38,096 nt of DNA, taken from contig CAMJQA010000032.1 of assembly GCA_946407895.1 (NCBI GenBank), positions 1 through 38,096 of the forward strand. Reading direction: 5' to 3'. Position numbers and translations under genes: made by a program. Positions 18,001 to 25,638 of the stretch are shown here, piece by piece. The notes beneath the pieces are model-generated. The model was given only the letters and a program-made list of their open reading frames with translations, had not been told where the DNA came from and did no database searches. How positions within the stretch are numbered: the first letter of the stretch is position 1; each line of letters starts with the position of its first letter. The stretch comes from an uncultured Prevotellaceae bacterium (GTDB lineage: Bacteria > Bacteroidota > Bacteroidia > Bacteroidales > Bacteroidaceae).

Positions 18001-18818
18001 TAAGGCTGAACTTATGGCGCGCCCCGCTAACCAACGAAGAGGACGGGTGGAACGCATATAGCCTCAGGCCTGCCACAGTGAACAAGATATATGGCGAGAG
18101 GCTGGCCTCGGAATACTATGCCAAAGGACTGGATCGCCTATCCTTCTGCCCCACATCTATAACAGCCAGTAAGGAGAAGGAATGCATCAGCGTGAGCATA
18201 CGCCAGATTGCGCTCATCGGCCAAAGCCAGAAAGAGCAGCAGGACCAGTACATCTTCAGCCTGTCATGCTCGGGCTACGAGAACCTGTTCACGTACGAGA
18301 TACACCCCGATGGCGAGCTGGTCATCAGTCACCAAATGAATCCGCAAGGGAGCATGCCCATGTGGCTACCGCGTGTAGGACTGACCACAACACTCCATGC
18401 CAGCCTGGACCATGTGGCATGGTATGGGCGCGGACCGCAGGAGAACTACCCTGACCGACAGACTGGCTACCGCATGGGCATCTGGAAATGCCTGGCCGAC
18501 GAGATGTTCGAGCCCTACCTGCTGCCCCAGGACTATGGTCTGCGAACAGAGAACAGATGGCTGACCCTGACAGACGGCGAGGGGCACGGACTGAGGATAA
18601 GCATGGACCAACCCTTCAACTTCAATGTCTACCCCTACAGCACGGACAACCTGACCAAGGCTCAGTATCCCTACCAACTCATGCGACAGGAAGGACGGAC
18701 ACTAAATCTGGACTACGAGACATCGGGCGTAGGCTGTACAGCACGAGGCATACTGCCGGGCTATCGCGTTGCGCCCCGAGCAATGAACCGAACACTAATC
18801 TTGAAGCTCTTACGATAG
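15087..18818 (+). CDS. GH2 family glycosidase (beta-galactosidase-like) with LamG domain inserted in the catalytic barrel
   Basis: The 1243-residue exported protein starts with a signal peptide (MSKRTTSALIVFMALQAVAQ). The order is GH2 sugar-binding domain (about 45-220), immunoglobulin-like domain (about 225-335) and TIM barrel from about 340. The acid/base is E464 in SAGNESGEG and the nucleophile is E532 in FMDEYLSVAGN. After the barrel strand GGAIWDFVSPG (559-569), a LamG/concanavalin-like domain of about 185 residues (590-775; GKALDLNGHDQWVEV, WHQIIATYDGKRMAVSIDG, IDRVGLFD) interrupts the barrel. The barrel resumes at YGSIWPDRTVQPE. A beta-galactosidase small-chain type domain follows (about 940-1240). 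GH2 also contains glucuronidases and mannosidases; the NES and FMDEY motifs and the C-terminal domain favour beta-galactosidase. It follows the AraC gene on the same strand; no clear promoter of its own was seen. Confidence 0.93.
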   Translation: MSKRTTSALIVFMALQAVAQEVKYMEKLYEWIENPARYAWNQEEGRSYYIPQKHLSLNGTWKFFYSDTPEGIPRKFYEPGFNDKRWNNIEVPCNWEMKGYGDKLFRNTSMPFKTTPPSVPREYNPTGAYRRTFTLPREWGKDCQVFLRMEKTASASFVWINGQEVGFNEGAQEPAEYNVTPYLRPGRNTIAVHVVKYSDGVYLESQDYWRLAGIHDEVLLYATPQIRLFDWYVRTDLTDDNRQAAVHIDVDVKNYSDQKEADYRVKAQLFHADGRLIAETESRPLRIGKAGKQSVQMEQNVANPETWSAETPRLYALRLLLVDEKGNTCDTIGTKMGFQETAIRDGVFYLNGQPVKVNAQNSHMQHPEKGHTMDEATIRKDFELLKQFNFNGVRTSHYPPVNRYMQLACKYGLYIIDECGDEAHAFENLSRDPAYKAMYLDRVRRMVLRDRNYPCVLFWSAGNESGEGEHIAAVVEEGKRLDSTRYWMYGGNAPVHPAEDIIGPRYPTPLELEMIYGKREGNQDMRPSFMDEYLSVAGNGGGSLDDFWRVVDTYPRLMGGAIWDFVSPGVTEQTRRIDDSSPWKTPAHLMGNARLAEGRHGKALDLNGHDQWVEVYQQENTEIRGRELMICCDVMPRDLAGSYGAYLTKGDYQYGLMQRGRDSLDFYIYTDAKKVLTVPLPDKWEHQWHQIIATYDGKRMAVSIDGQERGQRPETGSIRNLPFPVNIGRNAQRNRAETRVYPCDALIDRVGLFDHIVPPDSMDARHAALWLDFETEHAEGQFFSYGVSPRTYGSIWPDRTVQPEMFQMKKTGQPLYFRLTDANEGRMEVWNRLFFTNASAYETRWTLKADDEVLEEGTLEIDVAPRARQEVSIPLHRPAIVPGREYWLEVSTTLRKDEVWAPKGHEVAWEQFRMPWFSAPAPAAAAEGPLTVEEDEERLCVTGRDFAYTFDKESGSLCSIRMKDKEIIGEPLRLNLWRAPLTNEEDGWNAYSLRPATVNKIYGERLASEYYAKGLDRLSFCPTSITASKEKECISVSIRQIALIGQSQKEQQDQYIFSLSCSGYENLFTYEIHPDGELVISHQMNPQGSMPMWLPRVGLTTTLHASLDHVAWYGRGPQENYPDRQTGYRMGIWKCLADEMFEPYLLPQDYGLRTENRWLTLTDGEGHGLRISMDQPFNFNVYPYSTDNLTKAQYPYQLMRQEGRTLNLDYETSGVGCTARGILPGYRVAPRAMNRTLILKLLR

Positions 18819-18911
18819 GAGATTGTCATCCTCGGATAGAAGAAAATAGGCTAAAATGCTTCTGTAAATCATTTTTTATAGGATTTTTTTCATGCTCCCA
18901 CTTTTTTGCTC

Positions 18912-18919
18912 TACATTTG
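18912..18919 (+). promoter_or_regulatory. Putative -7 box for the FadL-like gene
   Basis: TACATTTG matches TAnnTTTG. The -33 region about 20 bases upstream is T-rich but lacks an exact TTTG. Transcription would begin near 18926, so the upstream TTG at 18906 cannot be the start codon and ATG 18948 is preferred. Confidence 0.6.
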
Positions 18920-18947
18920 CAGTCATGAAACAAAAAAAGCAAAAATC

Positions 18948-20342
18948 ATGGAACAGAAAAAACACTTCATTTGCGTGCTACTGGGTAGCATGCTGAGTAT
19001 TTCAGCCTGGGGTGGTGGCCTGATGACCAACACCAACTACCACATAGCCTTCGACCGTATGATGGCCCGTGGAGCTTCATTTGACATTGACGCTATCTAT
19101 AGTAACCCTGCCGGACTTGCCTGGGGTCACGAGGGGTGGCAGTTGTCTTTCAACGTGCAGAAGCCTTTCCAGTACCGTAATGTGGAGGCAACGCTGGCTC
19201 AGCCCTTCGCTGCTGCTGTTGGTTTTGAACAGCATAAATTCAAAGGCAAGGCTTCCGCAAATCCATTCGTGCCTGCCTTGTTCGCTTCTTATAAGCATGA
19301 CAAATGGGCACTCGGCATTATGGCCGGCATTGTAGGCAGTGGAGGCAAGGTGACGTACAAAGAAGGTATCCCCATGTTCGTGGTGCCTGTAGGCGGTATG
19401 ATGAGCCAGGTGGCAAGCGGAATCAATGCTCAGCTGCCCGCCGGCTACCCACAGGTTCCTGGCGATTTCTATAATCTGGATGCCTATATGCAAGGGAAAC
19501 AATATATTTATGGCATCCAAGCCAACTATTCATATCGCTTTGGTAATCATTGGGCGGCTGCAGTAGGTGTTCGGGCCAATATCTATAATGGCTTTAGTCG
19601 CGGACATGTTATTGCCACAACAGCCAATCCGATTGTACAGAATGCTATGGGCAGTGGCGACCTGTTGGGGCTGAACCTTGATGTTGATCAGAAAGGTTTT
19701 GGCGTGGCCCCTCTTCTCAGCCTCAACTATCGCTGGAAAGGACTCACTTTGACGGGCCGCTACGAGTTCCGCACCCGATTGAATATACCCAATGACACAA
19801 AGACTTTACAGGTTAGTGCTGCACCCACCCTACAGCCACAACTTGCAAGTGTATCGCCAATGGCCGCTCCCTATCAGGACGGAGTGAAGACGCGTTACGA
19901 CATGCCTGCATTGCTGTCGCTGGCTGTAGGATATGAGATCAGGCCTAACCTGCGTGTTACCTCCGAGTTCCATTTCTTCGATGACAAGAATGCCAAGATG
20001 GCCGGCAACCGGCAGAATGAAATCGGACGCGGCACCCTGGAATACCTGTATGGGCTGGAGTGGGATATTAACAAGACGTTTACCGTAAGCTGCGGCGCTC
20101 AGCGTACAGACTATGCCGTGAACGACGAGTATCAGTCAAATACAGCCTTTGCCTGTGACAGTTATTCAGTCGGTTTGGGCGGAGCAGTAAACATCACCAG
20201 TCACCTGCGTGTAAACCTGGGCTACTTCTGTTCCATCTATAGCGACTATTTGCGCCAGACGAGCTACATGAATATTCCCGTCGGAGAGACTTATTCACGT
20301 ACTAATCACGTCTTCGGATTAGGTGTGGACTATAAGTTTTAG
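18948..20342 (+). CDS. OmpP1/FadL family outer-membrane transport protein
   Basis: FadL-type proteins are 14-strand outer-membrane barrels that let hydrophobic compounds such as fatty acids cross the membrane. The 464-residue protein has a signal peptide ending near SISAWGGG. It then shows the family N-terminal hatch motif FDIDAIYSNPAGLAW (NPAG) and many alternating beta-strand segments. It ends in an aromatic residue typical of outer-membrane barrels (HVFGLGVDYKF). The base composition and codon use look plainer (more A/T) than the GH2 gene upstream. It is monocistronic, with a promoter at 18912, and is convergent with the GH78 gene (32 bp gap). The ligand is unknown. Confidence 0.88.
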   Translation: MEQKKHFICVLLGSMLSISAWGGGLMTNTNYHIAFDRMMARGASFDIDAIYSNPAGLAWGHEGWQLSFNVQKPFQYRNVEATLAQPFAAAVGFEQHKFKGKASANPFVPALFASYKHDKWALGIMAGIVGSGGKVTYKEGIPMFVVPVGGMMSQVASGINAQLPAGYPQVPGDFYNLDAYMQGKQYIYGIQANYSYRFGNHWAAAVGVRANIYNGFSRGHVIATTANPIVQNAMGSGDLLGLNLDVDQKGFGVAPLLSLNYRWKGLTLTGRYEFRTRLNIPNDTKTLQVSAAPTLQPQLASVSPMAAPYQDGVKTRYDMPALLSLAVGYEIRPNLRVTSEFHFFDDKNAKMAGNRQNEIGRGTLEYLYGLEWDINKTFTVSCGAQRTDYAVNDEYQSNTAFACDSYSVGLGGAVNITSHLRVNLGYFCSIYSDYLRQTSYMNIPVGETYSRTNHVFGLGVDYKF

Positions 20343-20374
20343 TCGGTTACACTTTCTGCCTGCCGATCTTTAGC

Positions 20375-23152
20375 TCAGAAATCTAATAGATATTCTCCGG
20401 AGCCTAGACGGATATAGGTTTTCCCTTCTTCATTGATGAGTGGAATGTTTACGGGCAGAGGCTTGCTGTCTATTCGAATCTTATTGCTGTCATTTGTGGA
20501 GACGCGTACCAGAGCTGTGCTGTTCTCGGGGATGACCAGTTTCATGTGCATGTTCTCCCCCTGCTTCTCCCATCGACAACGAACCAGACCATAGGGCGTA
20601 GCATACGAGGTCTCTGCCTGAGTGATGCCCCCTACAGGCTGCGGATCGATAAGCAGTTCGCGGTACCCTACGGAACCAGGAGTCTGACGTATTCCGCCCA
20701 ACCAGGCATAGAGCCATTCCATCAGATGACCGAGCATGAAGTGGTTATTGGAGACAAATCCATAGGCTTGCCACGATTCGGTGAGGGCCGTGGCCCCATG
20801 AGCCAACTGCCATCCGTAGCCAGGTACATCAGTACGGCTATTCATGTCATAGATTACGTCGGACCGCCCGTTTTCGGCCAATGCAGCCAGCACATATCTG
20901 TAGCCTATGTCGCCTGCGGTAAGCGCATTACCGCGAGATTGAATGTCTGCAACCAATTGCTTCAGGGCTGCCACTTCTGTATCCCGGTCTAAAAGCCCTG
21001 CATAGAGCGGTAATGCACAAGCCGTCTGGCTGCCTTTCTCGATGAGCTTGGTCTGAGGGTCCACGAAACGTTTCAGGAAAGCATCCCTGACCGTAGCTGC
21101 CTGTAGGGCGAAGTGTGCCTCGTCCTCTCCTTTCCCCATCAGGTGGGCTATCTGCTTCATCACGCGAAGGTCCATGAAGAGATAGGCTGTGGCTGTGAGT
21201 GCTGTACTGGTGAGCTGAGATCTTCCTGGCGATGCAGGACCTATATCAAACCAGTCTCCCAGCCCGTAATCGACGATGCCATTCTCGGCTCTCGAATATA
21301 GGTAGGCGGCATACCGCTTCATCTCCTCGTAATACCGCCGCATAGGACCCTGGTCGCCATAGCTCAAATAGTGCTGCCAAGCCGAGATGATGAAACTTGA
21401 TCCCCATTCTGGCGAGTCTTCGAATCCCCCCTCGAAACGCACGTATTCGGGCGTAATGGAGGGTATGCATCCGTCTGCCCGCTGCGAGACAGCCATATCA
21501 TCGAAAATCTTGCCATACAAGGCAGAGACATCATAACGATACTCCACAGAGGGCTGCATAAGGTGGGTCTGTTCCAGCCATCCCAGTTTCTCCCGATGCG
21601 GGCAGTCGGTAAGCACGCTGACCATATTACTGCGAATGGCCCAGTCTATGAGATTATGAATGCGGTTGAAGAGCGTATCGCTGCACTGGAATGAACCGGC
21701 CTCGGGAGCTGCGTTGCACAGATGCAGGCCCGTAATGTCCTCCACCTGGGGTGTGCCTTCTGCTGCATCCTCGCCAGCCGGCACGGCACCCTCGACTTCT
21801 ACATATCGGAATCCATAGTACGTGAACTGCGGTTGCCAGGTGACTGTGCCTGGCTGGCCCGACGAGGTATAGGTGAAATGATAAGGGGCTCCGGAGGCCG
21901 ACTGATTAACCGTACTGTCGGGGTTAAGGAGTTCGGCCGGACGGAAGACAATCTGCCGGCGTTCTTCAGTCCGAAGCCTAACCCGAATGATGCCCGAGAA
22001 ATTCTGCCCGAGGTCATATACCCAATTCCCCTTCTTGTTCCTGAAAAAACGCTGAGTAGGTATTTCCCTGCGAACAGTTACGGGTTCGCATAGCTGCGCC
22101 CGCAGGAGAATGTCGCACTTGGTTTGCTGGGCTTTCTGCCAGGCGGAATCATCGTAGCCGGGTTCCAACCAGCCCGGCAGTTGCCGCTGGGCATCATAGT
22201 CCTCGCCGCCATAGATACTGCTGAAGGTGAAAGGACTCTCCGTAACCTTCCACGAAGGGTCGGAAACCACATATTCCTTACGCCCGCTGGCATATTCTAC
22301 CTGCAACAGGAAACGCATTTTAGGGGCTCCGAACGAGGTGAGCAGCTTAAAGTAGCGCTCCAGGTCATAGGGCACATTATAGAAGCCATTGCCAAGCATC
22401 ACTCCGATGACATTCTCTCCCTTCCTGAGGCACTCGGTAACGTCGAATCCCACATACAGGGCTTCGCGGTTATACAAAGTCCATCCGGCATCCAGGAAGT
22501 GATTCCCCACCTTCTTTCCGTTCAGGAAGAAGTCGAAATGACCCAGGCCGCATACGAATGCTGTGGCGCGCCGGATTTTTTCCACGGCCGTATAATTTTT
22601 GCGGAACTGGGGTTGCGCATAATCGCCAAGTCTGATATTGCCCAGGATATGGCGTGCCGCTCCTGCAGTATGAATCCCAGGCACCTGGGTACGACGGTCC
22701 TGTTCCATGGCAATCCATTCGGCACCGTGCCAGTCTGTTTCCTCGGATAGTCCGGTGGTGAAGCTTTGGGGCTTGCACCATTTTGAGGCCTCGCCTGCGG
22801 TGCTCCATGTACGGACGGTCCAGTAGTAGGTGGTGGCGGGCGACAGGGAGGGTCCGTCATAGGGAATCAGAACAGACTGGTCAGACTCTATGCGCCCACT
22901 GTCCCAAAGAGCCTTTTTCCCGTTTCTCAACCCGCTCAGGCTTTGGCTCACAATAATTTGGTAGGCCTGCTGGATGTATCCCTTTCTTGACGATTTCACT
23001 TGCCAGCTGAATCGGGGATGCGGGTCGGTAATGCCAATAGGATTCTGCAGTTGCTCACAGGTGGCATGGCGAATCTCGCTGCAAAAACCTGTCAGGCTCA
23101 ACCATGCAAGCGCGACTGGGAGTAGGTGCCTTATTGTCTTTATCATATTCAT
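20375..23152 (-). CDS. GH78 family alpha-L-rhamnosidase, exported
   Basis: GH78 enzymes release alpha-L-rhamnose from plant glycans such as rhamnogalacturonan and flavonoid glycosides. The 925-residue protein has a signal peptide (about 1-24), a fibronectin-like N-terminal domain (28-135) and sugar-binding beta domains (about 140-480). An (alpha/alpha)6 catalytic barrel follows with LTDCPHREKLGW at 515-526, where D516, R520 and E521 match the DxxxRE active-site motif. The later segment TESWQAYGFVSNNHFMLGHL contributes the opposite face of the site. A C-terminal beta domain closes the protein. ATG 23152 is used; an ATG two codons in is possible. The start is only 9 bp after the stop of the AraC gene, so the two form an operon and the regulator probably responds to a rhamnose-containing glycan. 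Confidence 0.94.
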   Translation of the reverse strand: MNMIKTIRHLLPVALAWLSLTGFCSEIRHATCEQLQNPIGITDPHPRFSWQVKSSRKGYIQQAYQIIVSQSLSGLRNGKKALWDSGRIESDQSVLIPYDGPSLSPATTYYWTVRTWSTAGEASKWCKPQSFTTGLSEETDWHGAEWIAMEQDRRTQVPGIHTAGAARHILGNIRLGDYAQPQFRKNYTAVEKIRRATAFVCGLGHFDFFLNGKKVGNHFLDAGWTLYNREALYVGFDVTECLRKGENVIGVMLGNGFYNVPYDLERYFKLLTSFGAPKMRFLLQVEYASGRKEYVVSDPSWKVTESPFTFSSIYGGEDYDAQRQLPGWLEPGYDDSAWQKAQQTKCDILLRAQLCEPVTVRREIPTQRFFRNKKGNWVYDLGQNFSGIIRVRLRTEERRQIVFRPAELLNPDSTVNQSASGAPYHFTYTSSGQPGTVTWQPQFTYYGFRYVEVEGAVPAGEDAAEGTPQVEDITGLHLCNAAPEAGSFQCSDTLFNRIHNLIDWAIRSNMVSVLTDCPHREKLGWLEQTHLMQPSVEYRYDVSALYGKIFDDMAVSQRADGCIPSITPEYVRFEGGFEDSPEWGSSFIISAWQHYLSYGDQGPMRRYYEEMKRYAAYLYSRAENGIVDYGLGDWFDIGPASPGRSQLTSTALTATAYLFMDLRVMKQIAHLMGKGEDEAHFALQAATVRDAFLKRFVDPQTKLIEKGSQTACALPLYAGLLDRDTEVAALKQLVADIQSRGNALTAGDIGYRYVLAALAENGRSDVIYDMNSRTDVPGYGWQLAHGATALTESWQAYGFVSNNHFMLGHLMEWLYAWLGGIRQTPGSVGYRELLIDPQPVGGITQAETSYATPYGLVRCRWEKQGENMHMKLVIPENSTALVRVSTNDSNKIRIDSKPLPVNIPLINEEGKTYIRLGSGEYLLDF

Positions 23153-23161
23153 TGTGTGGGT

Positions 23162-24037
23162 TTAGATAATAATTTTACTTTTGTGATAGTTCTCGCGAAA
23201 GGCCGAGGGGGAACAGCCCTTCTTCTTCTTGAAGATGCGGTTGAAGTTGCTGATGTTGTTGAAGCCGCAATCGTAGCATATCTCTGCAATACTGGTATTC
23301 GTATCGACCAGGCTTCGTGCTGCATGTCCCAGGCGGATTTCTATAATATAGTCCGAGACGGTCTTGCCGGTTTGTATGCGGAAGTACCGACTAAAGGCAG
23401 CCGGCGTCATTCCGGCAATGTCTGACAGCTGCTTGAGCCGGATCTCGGTCTTGTAGTTATTGTCAATAAATTCTTCTACTTGCCTAATACGCCTGTTCTC
23501 GGGCGTGTTCTTCACGCTGGCAAACGACTTGCTGGTCAGCAGATGATAGTTCTCCTGAAGCGATAGTTCATACAGAATCTCAAGCAGGCCCAATACGCGG
23601 TAGAAACCGGGCTGGGAGGTCGTAAGGTTTGTCAGTTTATTGTAAACCTCCAGTATGGCAGGCATCTCGAAGGCAATTCCCCGTTTGGCATTCTCGAACA
23701 TCACCCTCATGCTTGTAAGCTGGTTCTTGGCAAGGAACTGTTCGCTGAGCAGGTCGGTGGGAAACTGAATGGTAATCTCGTGTATGGATTTGCTGCGACA
23801 GTCATATTGGTCCCAGGTGTGTTCAAGCCCTCCGCCCACCAGCGCCAGGTCGTATTTGCCTAATACTTCTATGGAGTCGCCCACAATACGCCTTGCACCG
23901 TCGCAATTCCTTACGAAGTTCAGTTCCATTTCCTCGTGCCTGTGGAGCGGATAGGTAAAAGAATCCTTCTCGCGATCGACGATATAGAAGCAATCTTTCG
24001 CAGACAAAGGTGATACTTCGGTGATGATCTTTTCCAT
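23162..24037 (-). CDS. AraC family transcriptional regulator
   Basis: This 291-residue regulator has an N-terminal cupin-like sensor (YPLHRHEEMELNFVRNCDGARR, about 25-50) and a C-terminal AraC DNA-binding domain (about 190-291). Helix-turn-helix segments are IRLKQLSDIAGMTPAAFSRY and SIAEICYDCGFNNISNFNRI. It is transcribed first and the GH78 rhamnosidase follows after 9 bp, which suggests it senses a rhamnose-related sugar. ATG 24037 (MEKIITEV) is preferred over the upstream TTG at 24100 because the promoter lies between them. Its domain make-up is that of a sugar-responsive activator; direct targets are inferred from position only. Confidence 0.92.
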   Translation of the reverse strand: MEKIITEVSPLSAKDCFYIVDREKDSFTYPLHRHEEMELNFVRNCDGARRIVGDSIEVLGKYDLALVGGGLEHTWDQYDCRSKSIHEITIQFPTDLLSEQFLAKNQLTSMRVMFENAKRGIAFEMPAILEVYNKLTNLTTSQPGFYRVLGLLEILYELSLQENYHLLTSKSFASVKNTPENRRIRQVEEFIDNNYKTEIRLKQLSDIAGMTPAAFSRYFRIQTGKTVSDYIIEIRLGHAARSLVDTNTSIAEICYDCGFNNISNFNRIFKKKKGCSPSAFRENYHKSKIII

Positions 24038-24069
24038 AGGATATGGCCCTCGTTTATTGAATTTGTGCG

Positions 24070-24101
24070 TAAAGATATGATATTTTGCCGAGACTGACAA
24101 A
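24070..24101 (-). promoter_or_regulatory. Promoter of the AraC-GH78 operon
   Basis: On the minus strand TTTG (24101-24098), 20 bases, then TATCTTTA (24077-24070) fit the consensus with one mismatch in the -7 box. It sits about 33 bp before the ATG at 24037. Confidence 0.6.
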
Positions 24102-24143
24102 TAAATTGGGGGAAAAGAAAACGAAGAAGTGTGAAATCAGCAT

Positions 24144-24182
24144 AAAAAAAACTTGCTCCAACCGTTTTGGGGTTGAAACAAG
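24144..24182 (-). terminator. Intrinsic terminator downstream of ddh
   Basis: On the minus strand CTTGTTTCAACC (24182-24171) pairs with GGTTGGAGCAAG (24163-24152) around a 7-base loop, with a small central mismatch. It is followed directly by eight T. This is a standard rho-independent terminator about 150 bp after the ddh stop, separating ddh from the AraC-GH78 operon. The remaining 24183-24334 carries no gene that I can support; ATCGAACGC occurs there twice. Confidence 0.8.
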
Positions 24183-24334
24183 CTTTTCTTCGCCGCTTAA
24201 CTCATATCGGAGCCATATCGAACGCTAATTGAAGTCTAATCGAACGCAGTCTCCAGGGGTAGGATTATTTTATGGCACACGAGTTTATGTCAACAGACAA
24301 TTATATTTCTTCGAACTCACGTTACTTTATGTGG

Positions 24335-25234
24335 CTATACCAAGTGGCGGATGATTTCCTCGCGGTCGCCAGGCAGATAGTCGATGACGGGAATCTCAAT
24401 CATTGTGTAGGCACCGGGTTGCTGCTTCATGCTGGCACGGGCAACGTTCACCAATACCTGGGCCGTCAGGGCCGGGTTGTTTATCTTCATGTTGAACTCG
24501 AAGAGCTGGTTGTGAGTCTGACCGCTCACTCCTTTTCTCACAAGGTTCACACCATGACCGACATCGTTAAGATCGGCCACGCAGGGTACTTGTGTGACGT
24601 GTGTTTCATCGTTCACGAAGTACGGATCGGCCAGGATGGCTTTCTTAACACTCTGGAAATCTGCGCCTTCCTCAAGCTCCACATACACCATGCGACGATG
24701 AATCCCGGTGCCCAGGGGAATAGTCACGCTGAGCGCATCGCGCACGCCGTTGATAGCCCTCACGGCTACACTGTGCCCCATGCTCCGCCCAGGACCGAAG
24801 TTAGTGTATGACACGCCTTTGGGAGCCAGGCTTTCCATCAGCGTACGCACCACGCTGTCCGAGCCAGGATCCCATCCGGCACTGATGATGCTTACGGCAC
24901 CCGCCTTGCGTGCTGCAGCATCGAGCGAGCGGCGCAAATCCACAATTTGGGTGTGGATGTCGAAACTGTCCACCGTATTGATACCCAGAGCCAAAATGTC
25001 CAGGGCATACTTTTCTACGCTGCGGGTAGGAGTAGCCAAGATGGCTACGTCCACTGCTTTCAACTCTCTGATGTCCTTCACCACGGCATATCCTGCCAGC
25101 TCAGTCGGACAGTTCTCTGCACCACTGCGTCGTACGATGCCTGCCACTTCCATGTCGGGGGCAGACTGAAGGGCCTGCAGAGCATAGCGCCCAATGTTGC
25201 CATAACCTACAATTGCTACTCTGATTTTATTCAT
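24335..25234 (-). CDS. ddh: meso-Diaminopimelate dehydrogenase
   Basis: Ddh makes meso-diaminopimelate directly from tetrahydrodipicolinate with NADPH and ammonia, a one-step branch for lysine and peptidoglycan synthesis. The 299-residue protein has the Rossmann motif GYGNIG at 10-15, and the [11 protein letters not shown] and [12 protein letters not shown] segments. It also has [10 protein letters not shown] and [18 protein letters not shown], which are diagnostic for this enzyme. ATG 25234 ([10 protein letters not shown]) is chosen over an upstream alternative at 25309; the promoter at 25275-25305 lies between them. The gene has its own promoter and terminator and looks monocistronic. It is divergent from the cysS operon. 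Confidence 0.96.
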   Translation of the reverse strand: MNKIRVAIVGYGNIGRYALQALQSAPDMEVAGIVRRSGAENCPTELAGYAVVKDIRELKAVDVAILATPTRSVEKYALDILALGINTVDSFDIHTQIVDLRRSLDAAARKAGAVSIISAGWDPGSDSVVRTLMESLAPKGVSYTNFGPGRSMGHSVAVRAINGVRDALSVTIPLGTGIHRRMVYVELEEGADFQSVKKAILADPYFVNDETHVTQVPCVADLNDVGHGVNLVRKGVSGQTHNQLFEFNMKINNPALTAQVLVNVARASMKQQPGAYTMIEIPVIDYLPGDREEIIRHLV

Positions 25235-25274
25235 CTTGTTTACCTTTTTGATTATTATTGATGTATTTCGTTGA

Positions 25275-25305
25275 CAAAAGTATAGCAAAATCGCCAATCG
25301 CACAA
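25275..25305 (-). promoter_or_regulatory. Promoter of ddh
   Basis: On the minus strand TTG (25305-25303), 20 bases, then TACTTTTG (25282-25275) match the Bacteroidales consensus. The predicted leader is about 35 bases. Confidence 0.75.
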
Positions 25306-25378
25306 GCAAAATGATAATTATTTTCTCGAATATCGTAAAATACGCAAATGTATTGCCATTTTATCGGATAGGATAAGA

Positions 25379-25416
25379 CTCTAAGTGTGGTCCGCCTGAG
25401 CAATTTAGGCTTAGAG
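25379..25416. other. Nested hairpin in the ddh-cysS intergenic region
   Basis: CTCTAAG (25379-25385) can pair with CTTAGAG (25410-25416), and inside it GCCT (25394-25397) can pair with AGGC (25407-25410, sharing one base). No T-run follows. The role is unknown. It lies upstream of the duplicated promoter block. Confidence 0.4.
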
Positions 25417-25463
25417 ATGTAAGCTGGAATTTATATCGGAGAAATTTAATGTTTTTTCTCTTT

Positions 25464-25590
25464 TCGCTCACTTAATCGTACCTCTGAGCTACGCTCGAAA
25501 GTCTTGGACAAGCCAAGCGAACACAGTTCGTGGTCCTTCCGTTCGGATTTTCCCAAATAAATTTGGTAAATCGCTCACTTAATCGTACCT
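25464..25590 (+). repeat. Duplicated 20-bp promoter block flanking an 87-bp segment
   Basis: TCGCTCACTTAATCGTACCT occurs at 25464-25483 and again exactly at 25571-25590. The downstream copy continues as TTTG and forms the cysS -7 box (TACCTTTG). The upstream copy continues as CTGA, so its -7 box is TACCTCTG and probably weak or dead. The 87 bp between the copies contains several small dyads. Confidence 0.85.
25502..25530. repeat. Two-hairpin element, second copy
   Basis: CTTGG-ACAAG-CCAAG (25503-25517) is followed without a gap by CGAAC-ACA-GTTCG (25518-25530). The first hairpin matches the one at 3854-3868 at 14 of 15 bases. The second keeps the stem-loop at the same place with different stem bases. 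Two more dyads follow: TCCG-TT-CGGA (25538-25547) and CCAAAT-AA-ATTTGG (25553-25566), the latter overlapping the cysS -33 box. Confidence 0.65.
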
Positions 25591-25593
25591 TTG
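25562..25593 (+). promoter_or_regulatory. Promoter of the cysS-GH16-GH3-GH78 operon
   Basis: TTTG (25562-25565), 20 bases, then TACCTTTG (25586-25593) match the consensus exactly. The leader to ATG 25639 is about 40 bases. The -33 box lies within a CCAAAT/ATTTGG dyad that could bind a regulator. Confidence 0.8.
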
Positions 25594-25638
25594 CACAGGT
25601 TATCAGCTAATATCTATAATAATATCTATAAAAAAGTT

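Noticed and set aside
24183..24334. Possible tRNA or tmRNA fragment with repeated ATCGAACGC
   Set aside because: I could not fold an acceptor stem, anticodon arm and T-arm together; the two short repeats alone are not enough.
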